A stretch of DNA of 44,340 nucleotides from CAYVIB01 sp964451365 (GTDB lineage Bacteria; Pseudomonadota; Gammaproteobacteria; Pseudomonadales; Cellvibrionaceae): positions 1 through 44,340 of the forward strand of contig CAYVIB010000039.1 of the NCBI GenBank assembly GCA_964451365.1, written 5' to 3'. Numbering within the stretch: the first letter of the stretch is position 1; each line of letters starts with the position of its first letter. Position numbers and translations under genes: made by a program. The notes beneath the pieces are model-generated. The model made no database searches. It saw only the letters and a list, made by a program, of their open reading frames with translations, and was not told where the DNA came from. Shown piece after piece: positions 12,601 through 18,418 of the stretch.

Positions 12601-15600
12601 TGCCGACGACCCTGAATCATCTGATCGACGAGATGAGCCGGCAGCAGCTGGAACAGCCCTTGCCAACTTTACGTCTGGTCTTTTTAAGCGGCGACTGGAT
12701 TCCGGTACAGCTTCCGGGCAAGGTCAAAACGTACTTCCCGAACGCCCGTGTTATTAGCCTGGGCGGCGCGACAGAAGGGACAGTGTGGTCCAACTACTAT
12801 CCAGTTCCCGATAACGCCGAGCACCGCGGCACAATTCCGTACGGAAAGCCCATCGACAACAATCGTTTTTATATTCTGGACGCCGGGAAAAATCCCGTGA
12901 TCAACGGTGTTGTGGGCGAGTTATATATTGCCGGTGTCGGCGTTGCGGACGGTTACCAGAATGATCCGCAACGAACGTCTGAATCGTTTTTTGACGATCC
13001 CTTTGTGGCGCGGGATATTAACGGCCAGCCGGCGCGAATGTATAAAACCGGTGACCTGGGTCGGCTTCTGCCGTGCGGCAATATGGAGCTGCATGGCCGC
13101 GTGGATCATCAAATCAAACTCCGGGGCTTTAGAATTGAACTGGGGGAAATTGAGGCGGTTATTTATCAGTATCACGGTATAAAGGAAGCGGTGGTCAGCC
13201 TGATTAGTGCGGATGCCAATGGTGAGTTGGTGAGCCACAATCAATATCTGGCGGCTTATATTGTTGCGGCGACGGATACGGCATTGTCCATTGACTGCCT
13301 GGCGGAATATCTCGCGGGCCGTTTGCCGGAGTACATGATCCCCAAAGTATTCATGCAGCTCGACCAGTTGCCGTTGACACAAAACGGCAAAGTGGACAGG
13401 AAAGCCTTACCCGAGCCGGAGATCTCCGAGTCGCAGAAGTCTTTTGTTGCTCCGCGCACAGAGACGGAAAAACTGTTGAGTGACATCTGGCAGGAGGTAC
13501 TGGATGTTGAGCGAATCGGTGCAACGGACAATTTTTTCCATTTAGGCGGACATTCGCTAATGGCCACCCGCCTGGTTGCGCGAATCAACCAGGCTTTTAA
13601 TGTGACCCTGCCGCTGGAAGTCCTGTTCACCGGGCAAACCGTCGAAAGCGTTGCGAAGGCGTTACTGGAACTTGACTGCGAACCGGGGCGCCCCGCACTT
13701 GTCCCGGTTTCGCGTGATCAGGATTTACCGGCTTCTTACGCCCAGCAGCGTCTGTGGCTGTTGGATAAAATCGACGGCGGCAGCGCGCACTACAATATTC
13801 CGGGAGCGCTGAAACTCACCGGCACACTGGATGTCCAGGCGTTGAATAAATCGTTCACCAGCATCCTTGAGCGTCACGAAAGTTTACGTACCTGTTTCAC
13901 AATGACTGAAGAAGAAGCGGGTGACGAAGGGCAGACCCTGCAATTTATTCAGGCGCCAGCGCCCTACGTTGTGCCTGTGTGTGACTTGTCGCAATTGGCG
14001 AGCGACGCGCGTCAATCGCAGCTCGCCGAAATCATGGCGGAGGAGTTCAACCGGGCGTTCGATTTGAGCCGGGACCTGATGCTGCGCGCCCAATTGATCA
14101 AGCTGGATCTCGATGAACATGTGCTGCTTGTGAACATGCATCACATCGCCTCGGACGGCTGGTCCATGCCGATTTTGATTAACGAGTTCAGCCAACTTTA
14201 CAGGGCGTATATCCAAGGCGAGGATAACCCGCTAAAACCACTGGCAGTTCAATATGCCGACTACGCTTTCTGGCAGCGCAACTGGTTGCAGGGTGAGGTA
14301 CTGGAGCGGCAGTTGGAATATTGGACAACACAACTTGCGAACCTGCCGCCGGTTCACAGTTTGCCGCTGGACCGTCCACGTCCTCCCGTGCAAACCTTTG
14401 TCGGGGCCACGCATGTATCGCATATCGATGCGGGTACCAGTGCCGCGCTGAACGCATTTTGCCAGCAGCAAAGCGCCACCCTGTTTATGGGGCTGCAGGC
14501 GGCTTTTGCTGTTCTCCTGTCGCGTTACAGTAATGAAACGGACATTGTGATGGGAAGCCCTATCGCCAATCGCGAGCAGGCTGAGGTGGCCGGGCTAATC
14601 GGCTTTTTCGTCAACACGCTGGTGTTGCGCAGTGACCTTTCCGACAACCCGAGCTTCGCCGGTTTGCTCGGGCAAAGCAAGCGTATGCTGTTGGACGCTT
14701 ACGCGCACCAGCAGGTACCGTTCGAACAGATTGTTGAACGCCTGCAGCCGGAGCGCGATTTGAGCCACAGCGCCTTATTCCAGGTGATGCTGGTATTGCA
14801 GAACAACGAAGCGGGCACCTTGGAGATACCTGGATTAACGTTAAGTCCGGTGGCGCAGGATGGCGCCGGCACGGCGAAATACGATCTTACTCTCAACGTG
14901 TTTGAACACGAGCAGGGGCTTGCGCTCGCCTGGGAATACAACATCGACCTGTTCGAGCACAGCACCATTGCCCGCATGGCGACGCATTTCGATTTGTTAT
15001 TACAGGCTTTACTAGCCACGCCGGAAAAAGACGTGTTCGACACCGGCATGTTAAGCGAGCGGGAACACCAACAGCTGCTGGTGGAATATACCGACACCGG
15101 GGCGGATTACCCGAGGGATAAATGCATCCACGAGTTGTTTGAAGCGCAAGTCGAAGCCGAGCCGAACGCAGTTGCGGTTACCTTTGAAAATCAACTGCTC
15201 ACCTATGGCGAATTGAACGAAAAAGCAAACCGGCTTGCGCACTACCTGATAAACGAGCGAAATGTTAAGCCCGATACGCTGGTGGGGATTTGTGTTGAGC
15301 GTTCGACGGAAATGCTGGTTGGCATTCTGGCGGTCCTGAAGGCGGGAGGAGCGTACGTACCGCTCGATCCGGACTATCCACCGGCGCGCTTGGAGTACAT
15401 GCTGAATGATGCTGGCTTAACAACGGTGCTAACGCAAAACCGCCTGCGTGAGAGTTCCCCTGTTACCGGCGGGCAGGCCATCTGCCTGGATGACAAATCC
15501 CTGCAACAAAAATTACAGCAACAGCCGGCGCACAACCCACGCTCTCCGGAGTTAACCCCAAACCACCTGGCCTATGTAATTTATACCTCGGGCTCCACGG

Positions 15601-18353
15601 GAAATCCCAAGGGCGTCATGATCGAGCATCGCAATACCGTGGCGTTCCTTTCATGGGCTGTTAAAACATTTGATAAAAAGCAGCTGGAATGTGTGCTGGC
15701 ATCGACATCGATATGTTTTGATCTGTCGGTATTCGAAATGTTTTCGCCTTTGGTTGCCGGCGGTAGTTTGCTGATCGTAAAAAACGTAACTGCGTTGCAA
15801 AGCACGGGGTATCCGCAAAAGATAAGCCTGATAAATACGGTACCGTCGGCAATAGAAGCGCTGATGGCCGGCGGCGGTATTCCGGAATCGGTCAAAACGG
15901 TTAATCTTGCCGGAGAGCCGCTAAAGCAGAAAATTGTCGACCAGTTGTATCTTGCCAATATTGATGCGGTGTACGACTTGTACGGTCCTTCCGAGGACAC
16001 AACCTATTCCACGTTTGTACTGCGTACGCCGCAGGGCGAAGCCAGTATCGGAAAACCCATCGATAACTGTCAGGTCTACCTGCTGGATAAAGCGCTTCAG
16101 CCGGTCGCACAAGGTATAGCGGGAGAAATGTATATTGGTGGCGCGGGCCTTGCCCGCGGTTACCTGAACCGCCCGGATTTAACGGAGGAGAAATTCATCT
16201 CCAACCCGTTCCATGATAAAAGTCGCGCATCGAGCAGCGAGCGCCTGTACAAAACAGGTGACCTGGCGCGGTGGCTGCCGGATGGGAACCTGGAGTTTCT
16301 CGGCCGTATTGACCATCAGGTGAAAGTCCGCGGCTTCAGAATTGAACTGGGTGAAATTGAACACAGGCTCCTCACCCATACCGATGTGAAAGATGTGATT
16401 GTACTCGCCAAAGAGACACCCGCTAGTGGCGATAAACGCCTGGTTGCCTATGTCGTGCCTAAACTGCCTGACGTTGCGGTCAATTTTGACGATGATAGCG
16501 AACAGTCAATTGCCGCACGGCATGAACTGACTGAAGCCCTGAGACAACATTTACGCCAGACCGTGCCGGATTATATGGTGCCGGGAATATTCGTTCTGTT
16601 GGCGAGCTTACCCCTGACACCGAATGGGAAAGTGGATAGAAAGGCTCTTCCGGAGCCGGATGAGTCGGTGCGACAAAATGTTTATATCGCACCACGCACC
16701 GAGGCGGAAAAAGTGCTGTGCGAGCTTTGGCAAAGAATGCTGGGTGTCCAGCGTGTAGGTATTGCCGATAATTTTTTCCATCTCGGGGGGGACTCCCTGA
16801 GAGCGGTACGTTTTGTTGGAGCAGCCAAAAAGGTGGGCTTCACTTTTACTGTTGCCAACGTCATGCAATCCCCCACTGTTGAGTCTCTGGCGGGAACATC
16901 CAGAGGCTTTGTTGGACACCCGTCGCGCAATCAGGAGCTGATTATCGGGGAAGTCCCTCTTTCAACGGCTCAACAGCTGTTTTTGGATACGACTCTGGAT
17001 GAACCCAACTGGGGAAATGCTGTTCGGTATTTTGATCTCCATTCATTGGACAAAATCGCTTTTGAAAACTCGTTGTTCAATGTTCTGCGTCACCACGATG
17101 CATTAAGAGCGAAATTCGTCAGAACATCGAAAGGCTGGAAGCAAATAATCGTCGCGCCGGATGAGTTGAATCTATCGGTGGAGTACCTGGACTACTCCTC
17201 CGTGCCGGAGGAAGAGAAAGTGGACGCAATCGACCACTTTTTGTTTTCAAACAATGGCGAGATGGATCTTCTTGATCCGCCCCTGGTTAAAGTAAAACTA
17301 TTTTATCTCGGCGGGGAACGAGGCTACGTAGGCAGGATTAATATTCACCACCTATTGATGGACGGGTATTCCGCGGATATTGTCTTCGACGACTGGCTTG
17401 AGTGCTATCGTGCGGCGGTGACGGGAGAAAACTTCACTTTTCCGGAAAAGACAGCGTCCACTCGCGCGTGGGTCACTCACCTCATCGAATATACCAACTC
17501 TGCGGCCATGGAGAGCGAAGTCGATTACTGGCTGAACCTGCCCTGGAATCAATCCGTCGGGCTGCCGGTGGATCACCCGGAAAGGATTCACGAAAACACA
17601 GCGGGTTCGAACCGGGATCTTCCCGTTTCCCTGTCAAAAGAGCATACCTCCGCCCTGGTCGATTTGGCCGCGCGCATGGGAGTTCCGTTGGTGGATATTC
17701 TGATTGCGGCACTGGCCAAAACACTCGCGGATTATGCTCAAGAGCACGGCGGACAGGGGTACTGGATACCGCTAAGAGTGCTGGATGCCGGTCGGGGATT
17801 TGATCTGGACCTGGATGTATCCCGCACGGTCGGATGGCTCTGTGTGCAACGCACTTTAATGTTGCGGGTGGACCGGGAAGAGGAACTTAGGGATACAGTG
17901 GTCTCAACCAGTGACCAAATTCGCGGCATGCCAAACAAAGGCCTGGGTTTGGAATTGATCCGGTGTTATCACAAGGATAACGGGTTGCGAAAGAAACTCG
18001 AATCGCTGGTAAAAACAGAATTGTTTTTAAACTTTCACGGTATATTGAACCATTCCGCCGGTGAAGGCGAAGTGCCGTTCAGTGCGTTATTGGATAAAGG
18101 AAAGTATAAAGGGCAATGGATTTCACCCAAAAATATCAATAACGAAAAGTTTACCTGTAATGCCCGCATAGCTAACGGAGAGCTTCATGCCGAATGGCGA
18201 TATAGCGAAAATCTCTATGAAAGGGAAAGTATGATCAAGCTGACGGATCAACTGCTGGACAATCTGATTGCTATAGCCGGCTCCGTTCCTTCTGGCGATA
18301 AATTCGAAAAGGGTAAGGCGCGGGAAGTGGAAGCTTCTGTTTCCCAGGCTTAA
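3477..18353 (+). CDS. NRPS, 4958 residues: docking-(C-A-PCP)x4-terminal C/E-like domain
   Basis: This giant synthetase is one uninterrupted reading frame, starting at the ATG that abuts the upstream NRPS stop. The order is a TubC-type N-terminal docking domain, four C-A-PCP modules and a terminal domain of the condensation/epimerization superfamily. All four carrier serines are present (codons at 6783, 10164, 13554 and 16794). All four A domains keep the YTSGSTG and NGKxDRKALP motifs. Hand-read specificities are X (Hpg-like code), Ser, Cys-like and Ala. There is no thioesterase, reductase, ketosynthase or methyltransferase domain. The C-terminal parts of A1, A2 and A4 are almost the same sequence, pointing to recent module duplication or gene conversion. 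The membrane glycosyltransferase 65 bp downstream may be co-transcribed. The peptide is not one I recognise. Confidence 0.95.
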   Translation: MASHIIREAAKKGIHLYLKGDTLAFKAPKGAMSEDFKNAIAENKEEIIRLLKSRESAPQRTDTHIEKLDRPDGKAPTSFAQQRLWVLEQIDGSSAHYNLPGALRLEGVLDVQALNQTFTSIVERHESLRTCFSTDENGQVIQVIQAAVPFVLPMTDLSGLNSDERQRQLAELMEEDSHRVFNLSRDLMLRAHLIKLTDREHVILVTMHHIAADGWSMSILINEFSALYSAYVQDQENPLTPLPIQYADYARWQRNWLKGEVLDRQLGYWEKQLAGLPLVHGLPLDHPRPAVQTFSGNNYGALVDPTTSRAFNQLCRAHGATLFMGLHAAFNVLLSRYSNETDIVVGTPIANREQAEVEGLIGFFNNTLVLRGDLSGQPSFVELLQQSKSVLLDAYAHQQVPFEKIVERLQPERNLSHSALFQIMLALQNTQGGSLDLPGLTLSAVGQNGGGVEQYDLSLNIVDTEKGLYFGWGYNTDLFERKTIAGMAEHLTLLLKALVAEPEQNVFKIDLLTEQERQQLLVEWNNTENGYSDNRCFHELFEAQADSDPDTVAVIFEDQQITYGELNGKANQLAWYLAEEQRIKPDTLVGICVERSLDMVIGILAILKAGGAYVPLDPEYPEARLAYMLEDANLDVVLTQSHLCGKLSVATTQAVILDSDPFKQQLNRYPLANPGTESQGVSPNNLAYIIYTSGSTGKPKGVMIEHASLVSTLLGLSKTFQVTPEDSSAYIASVAFDIALFELFLPLINGGRSIIIRREALYDFDALASELKQCTLLHAVPSLMAEICAYKGAHPSSFACVRKVFVGGDYVPPSLLSKLATTFSGADVVELYGPTESTILSTYAPVTEELLNHANAIIGKALPNRFLCVLNAGNTLAPVGVAGELHIGGTGLARGYLSRAELTDEKFIPNPFRDAGNVSSSARLYKTGDLVRWLPDGNLEFLGRIDHQVKIRGFRIELGEIESTLNSCTDVVDAIVVAREADVGGDKHLVAYVVTEAVDLRNDSKQSATARQELIEKLRHHLNRSLPDYMVPGAFVLLAQWPLTPNGKVDRKALPEPDVSRQQEVYLAPRTETEKVLCEIWQEVLGVERVGITDNFFRLGGHSLLVMQVIARLQYPRFQERGISLTARQLFSAPRLSDLAELLDGATAKPEPAFQAPGNLIPQGCESITPEMLPLVKLTEKEIARIVEGVPGGAANVQDIYPLVPLQEGILFHHTMSTGGDPYVLPVLFKINGEHAVNNFIDALQFIVNRHDVLRTAIFWKNLPTPVQVVCRWASLPVTWLDLGNESENVEDLEAEMHARCEPRRQKMDLGRAPLIQLQIARDGNSEKHFVLLQYHHIISDHVGLEIIQDELALYQAGQAEKLLTPIPYREFVAHAQYQALHHDAESFFTRTLGDVEEPTTPFNLIDVAGDGSRIVETRAGVPNEVSEAVRRVTKKLAMSPAALFHAAWAMVIAGCSGRDDVVFGTVLSGRLQGTVGAENMLGVFINTLPLRVKLHHSSAIDLIRQVQNSLTDLLPYEQASLALAQHCSGVPTGSPLFSAMLNYRHSAAAETRGVSDPAPADRDIPDQENGMEVISWQERTNYPFNISVDDFGKEFALDVQVDNSVSAERVLAYMQTAIAMLVKALEFSPQQPVTALSILPEIERHQLLAAWNDTAVEYPADKCIHQQFEMQVEVNPDAVAVVFESQQLTYGELNRQANQLAHYLINEKQVTPDTPVGICIERSLEMVIGILAVLKTGGAYVPLDPEYPSARLQYMLEDAGLNAVLTQSHLLGITPVSDTQAVCLDDSALRELLRRQPTHNPDASALGLTPKHLAYVIYTSGSTGNPKGVMVEHRALVNRIDWMNRQYGSTPSDRILQKTPFSFDVSVWEFVWPLTVGAGLVLAAPGGHKDPAYLSALIRGQRITKLHFVPSMLGSMLTLGDLPQCTSLRQVFCSGEALALHHIEQFQAKCPWAELHNLYGPTEAAIDVSYWDCSQSRADLGSVPIGRPIHNVQLFVLDRNLNPAPACVAGELHIGGVGLARGYLHRAELTAEKFITNPFHDKSNPSSSGRLYKTGDLVRWLPDGNLEFLGRIDHQVKVRGFRIELGEIENALTRHDEVKEAIVLARNTSTDDKRLVAYVVTDAIDVHDGSEEGAATRHRFIEALRRHLSQTLPDYMVPSAFVLLKQLPLTPNGKADRKALPEPDFAEQQAAYVAPRTEVEKRLCEIWREVLGIEKVGITDNFFQLGGHSISALQLVSSMNLALNANISVRDIFIAPTIEALVAEADFTRSSLVYQQLEAGLRNIEALQQSILNDPQQRRHLPENYEDFYPLSTIQQSMVFFAQAQPEEPLYHDQFPYVIPVSDFNFAAFQQAVDLLSQNHTILRSSFDVTNFDMPLQVVHTKPIVAVDFDDVSHLPVDIQQQKIQSCCQEDLRNKFIFQCGQPLWRVHAFTLNPGQVCFILSFQHAILDGWSVNAMVAELMRHYIAIDKGLPPTGENEPRDERATSGSGKPGYKDYVAINLARSASENTIQFWQAYLKDYNRMKLPFNYSGRPISDEPGMKMLRADIDEGLLQSLQQRARRDGYSIKEVCLAAHVHTLSLLSADEEILTGVVTHDRPALDGAEKILGCFLNTIPMRLPAGKSGQKPDLLNSVRQYLNRTKEHELFLGDIAAAVGERNVSGNPLFDILFNFTDFPSANVYDEALAEANEDKKPDNARAMNGKSPVSGDAAGVVIKSSEMTNTLLDIEAHKYGEQGIAVQVKYSPKYFHTTEVETILSLYMSVLKSFVDDRAELPSTRLISAINEAGGHGDFNQTDRAYQDKKTLHRLFEEQVQRTPEAVALRQHGKTMSYGQLDQRANRIARLLLSKGVNPGDHVGLVFPRAFDLIAAIFGILKAGAAYVPMEPGYPLARRQAIAESAGLSGVLIDPSVRQADDSTDGLNYICLDDAELAQCSAENPGIDKDAGELAYIIYTSGSTGLPKGVRIAHHSAVNLMSWVNREFSIRASDVMLCVTSVSFDLSVYDIFGVLSAGGSIVIAEQAQVRDPQQLIELIKSERVTFWDSVPTTLNHLIDEMSRQQLEQPLPTLRLVFLSGDWIPVQLPGKVKTYFPNARVISLGGATEGTVWSNYYPVPDNAEHRGTIPYGKPIDNNRFYILDAGKNPVINGVVGELYIAGVGVADGYQNDPQRTSESFFDDPFVARDINGQPARMYKTGDLGRLLPCGNMELHGRVDHQIKLRGFRIELGEIEAVIYQYHGIKEAVVSLISADANGELVSHNQYLAAYIVAATDTALSIDCLAEYLAGRLPEYMIPKVFMQLDQLPLTQNGKVDRKALPEPEISESQKSFVAPRTETEKLLSDIWQEVLDVERIGATDNFFHLGGHSLMATRLVARINQAFNVTLPLEVLFTGQTVESVAKALLELDCEPGRPALVPVSRDQDLPASYAQQRLWLLDKIDGGSAHYNIPGALKLTGTLDVQALNKSFTSILERHESLRTCFTMTEEEAGDEGQTLQFIQAPAPYVVPVCDLSQLASDARQSQLAEIMAEEFNRAFDLSRDLMLRAQLIKLDLDEHVLLVNMHHIASDGWSMPILINEFSQLYRAYIQGEDNPLKPLAVQYADYAFWQRNWLQGEVLERQLEYWTTQLANLPPVHSLPLDRPRPPVQTFVGATHVSHIDAGTSAALNAFCQQQSATLFMGLQAAFAVLLSRYSNETDIVMGSPIANREQAEVAGLIGFFVNTLVLRSDLSDNPSFAGLLGQSKRMLLDAYAHQQVPFEQIVERLQPERDLSHSALFQVMLVLQNNEAGTLEIPGLTLSPVAQDGAGTAKYDLTLNVFEHEQGLALAWEYNIDLFEHSTIARMATHFDLLLQALLATPEKDVFDTGMLSEREHQQLLVEYTDTGADYPRDKCIHELFEAQVEAEPNAVAVTFENQLLTYGELNEKANRLAHYLINERNVKPDTLVGICVERSTEMLVGILAVLKAGGAYVPLDPDYPPARLEYMLNDAGLTTVLTQNRLRESSPVTGGQAICLDDKSLQQKLQQQPAHNPRSPELTPNHLAYVIYTSGSTGNPKGVMIEHRNTVAFLSWAVKTFDKKQLECVLASTSICFDLSVFEMFSPLVAGGSLLIVKNVTALQSTGYPQKISLINTVPSAIEALMAGGGIPESVKTVNLAGEPLKQKIVDQLYLANIDAVYDLYGPSEDTTYSTFVLRTPQGEASIGKPIDNCQVYLLDKALQPVAQGIAGEMYIGGAGLARGYLNRPDLTEEKFISNPFHDKSRASSSERLYKTGDLARWLPDGNLEFLGRIDHQVKVRGFRIELGEIEHRLLTHTDVKDVIVLAKETPASGDKRLVAYVVPKLPDVAVNFDDDSEQSIAARHELTEALRQHLRQTVPDYMVPGIFVLLASLPLTPNGKVDRKALPEPDESVRQNVYIAPRTEAEKVLCELWQRMLGVQRVGIADNFFHLGGDSLRAVRFVGAAKKVGFTFTVANVMQSPTVESLAGTSRGFVGHPSRNQELIIGEVPLSTAQQLFLDTTLDEPNWGNAVRYFDLHSLDKIAFENSLFNVLRHHDALRAKFVRTSKGWKQIIVAPDELNLSVEYLDYSSVPEEEKVDAIDHFLFSNNGEMDLLDPPLVKVKLFYLGGERGYVGRINIHHLLMDGYSADIVFDDWLECYRAAVTGENFTFPEKTASTRAWVTHLIEYTNSAAMESEVDYWLNLPWNQSVGLPVDHPERIHENTAGSNRDLPVSLSKEHTSALVDLAARMGVPLVDILIAALAKTLADYAQEHGGQGYWIPLRVLDAGRGFDLDLDVSRTVGWLCVQRTLMLRVDREEELRDTVVSTSDQIRGMPNKGLGLELIRCYHKDNGLRKKLESLVKTELFLNFHGILNHSAGEGEVPFSALLDKGKYKGQWISPKNINNEKFTCNARIANGELHAEWRYSENLYERESMIKLTDQLLDNLIAIAGSVPSGDKFEKGKAREVEASVSQA
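3700..6910 (+). other. NRPS module 1: C - A (unusual code) - PCP
   Basis: The C domain (about 3700-5020) has the active-site HHIAADG at nt 4098-4118. The A domain spans about 5080-6640. The binding-pocket residues read by hand are D235 I236 F239 (from FDIALFE, D codon 5685), H278, F299 G301, L322, I330 L331 and K517: DIFHFGLILK. The closest code I remember is DIFHLGLLCK, used for 4-hydroxyphenylglycine, with three differences. No Hpg biosynthesis gene is in the window, so the substrate stays open. The PCP serine lies in GGHS at nt 6783. Confidence 0.8.
6960..10280 (+). other. NRPS module 2: C - A(Ser predicted) - PCP
   Basis: The C domain (about 6960-8400) belongs to the clade with a long N-terminal leader (VPGGAANVQDIYPLVPLQEG). 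Its active site reads HHIISDH (nt 7482-7502), with His replacing the usual final Gly as is typical of that clade. The A domain (about 8465-10020) gives D235 V236 W239 (FDVSVWE, D codon 9069), H278, F299 S301, L322, I330 D331 and K517: DVWHFSLIDK, one residue from the EntF serine code as I recall it. The PCP serine codon is 10164-10166. The serine prediction is strong. Confidence 0.85.
10380..13670 (+). other. NRPS module 3: C (QHAILDG) - A (Cys-like code) - PCP
   Basis: The C domain (about 10380-11800) reads QHAILDG at nt 10809-10829. The second, catalytic His is kept and the first is Gln, so activity is still plausible. It is an ordinary C domain, not Cy. The A domain (about 11885-13410) belongs to the same clade as the upstream Cys domain (SGDWIPV, LGGATE). 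Its pocket is D235 L236 Y239 (D codon 12465), D278, F299 S301, L322, V330 W331 and K517: DLYDFSLVWK. Asp replaces the usual Asn at 278, so cysteine is only a tentative call. The PCP serine codon is 13554-13556. Confidence 0.75.
13725..16905 (+). other. NRPS module 4: C - A(Ala predicted) - PCP
   Basis: The C domain (about 13725-15070) carries HHIASDG at nt 14139-14159 and is a close copy of the module 1 C domain. The A domain (about 15125-16650) gives D235 L236 F239 (FDLSVFE, D codon 15720), N278, N299 A301, L322, T330 Y331 and K517: DLFNNALTYK, the alanine code known from cyanobacterial and other A domains. The carrier motif is GGDS (serine codon 16794-16796). The GGDS form, rather than GGHS, is often seen on PCPs that precede epimerization domains, which fits the domain that follows. 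Confidence 0.85.
16940..18320 (+). other. Terminal condensation/epimerization-like NRPS domain, degenerate E motif
   Basis: The last ~460 residues follow PCP4 and look like an epimerization-lineage domain. They carry an entry PLSTAQQLFL, HHLLMDG (nt 17346-17366), RTVGW (nt 17823-17837), PNKGLGL and NFHGIL. In active epimerization domains an EGHGRE motif sits about 12 residues before RTVGW and supplies a catalytic Glu. Here the corresponding stretch is RVLDAGRGFD, with no Glu at that position. The domain may therefore epimerise Ala poorly or not at all, or may act in chain release. It ends the protein; no TE follows. Confidence 0.8.
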
Positions 18354-18418
18354 ACCTCCTGTAATGAAAAACAGGTAGCCCCGATTCGAAAATAATTACG
18401 ATTAAAGAAGGTATTTGT

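Noticed and set aside
18358..18375. Possible terminator between the NRPS and the glycosyltransferase
   Set aside because: The stem is only five pairs (CCTGT/ACAGG) and no T tract follows.
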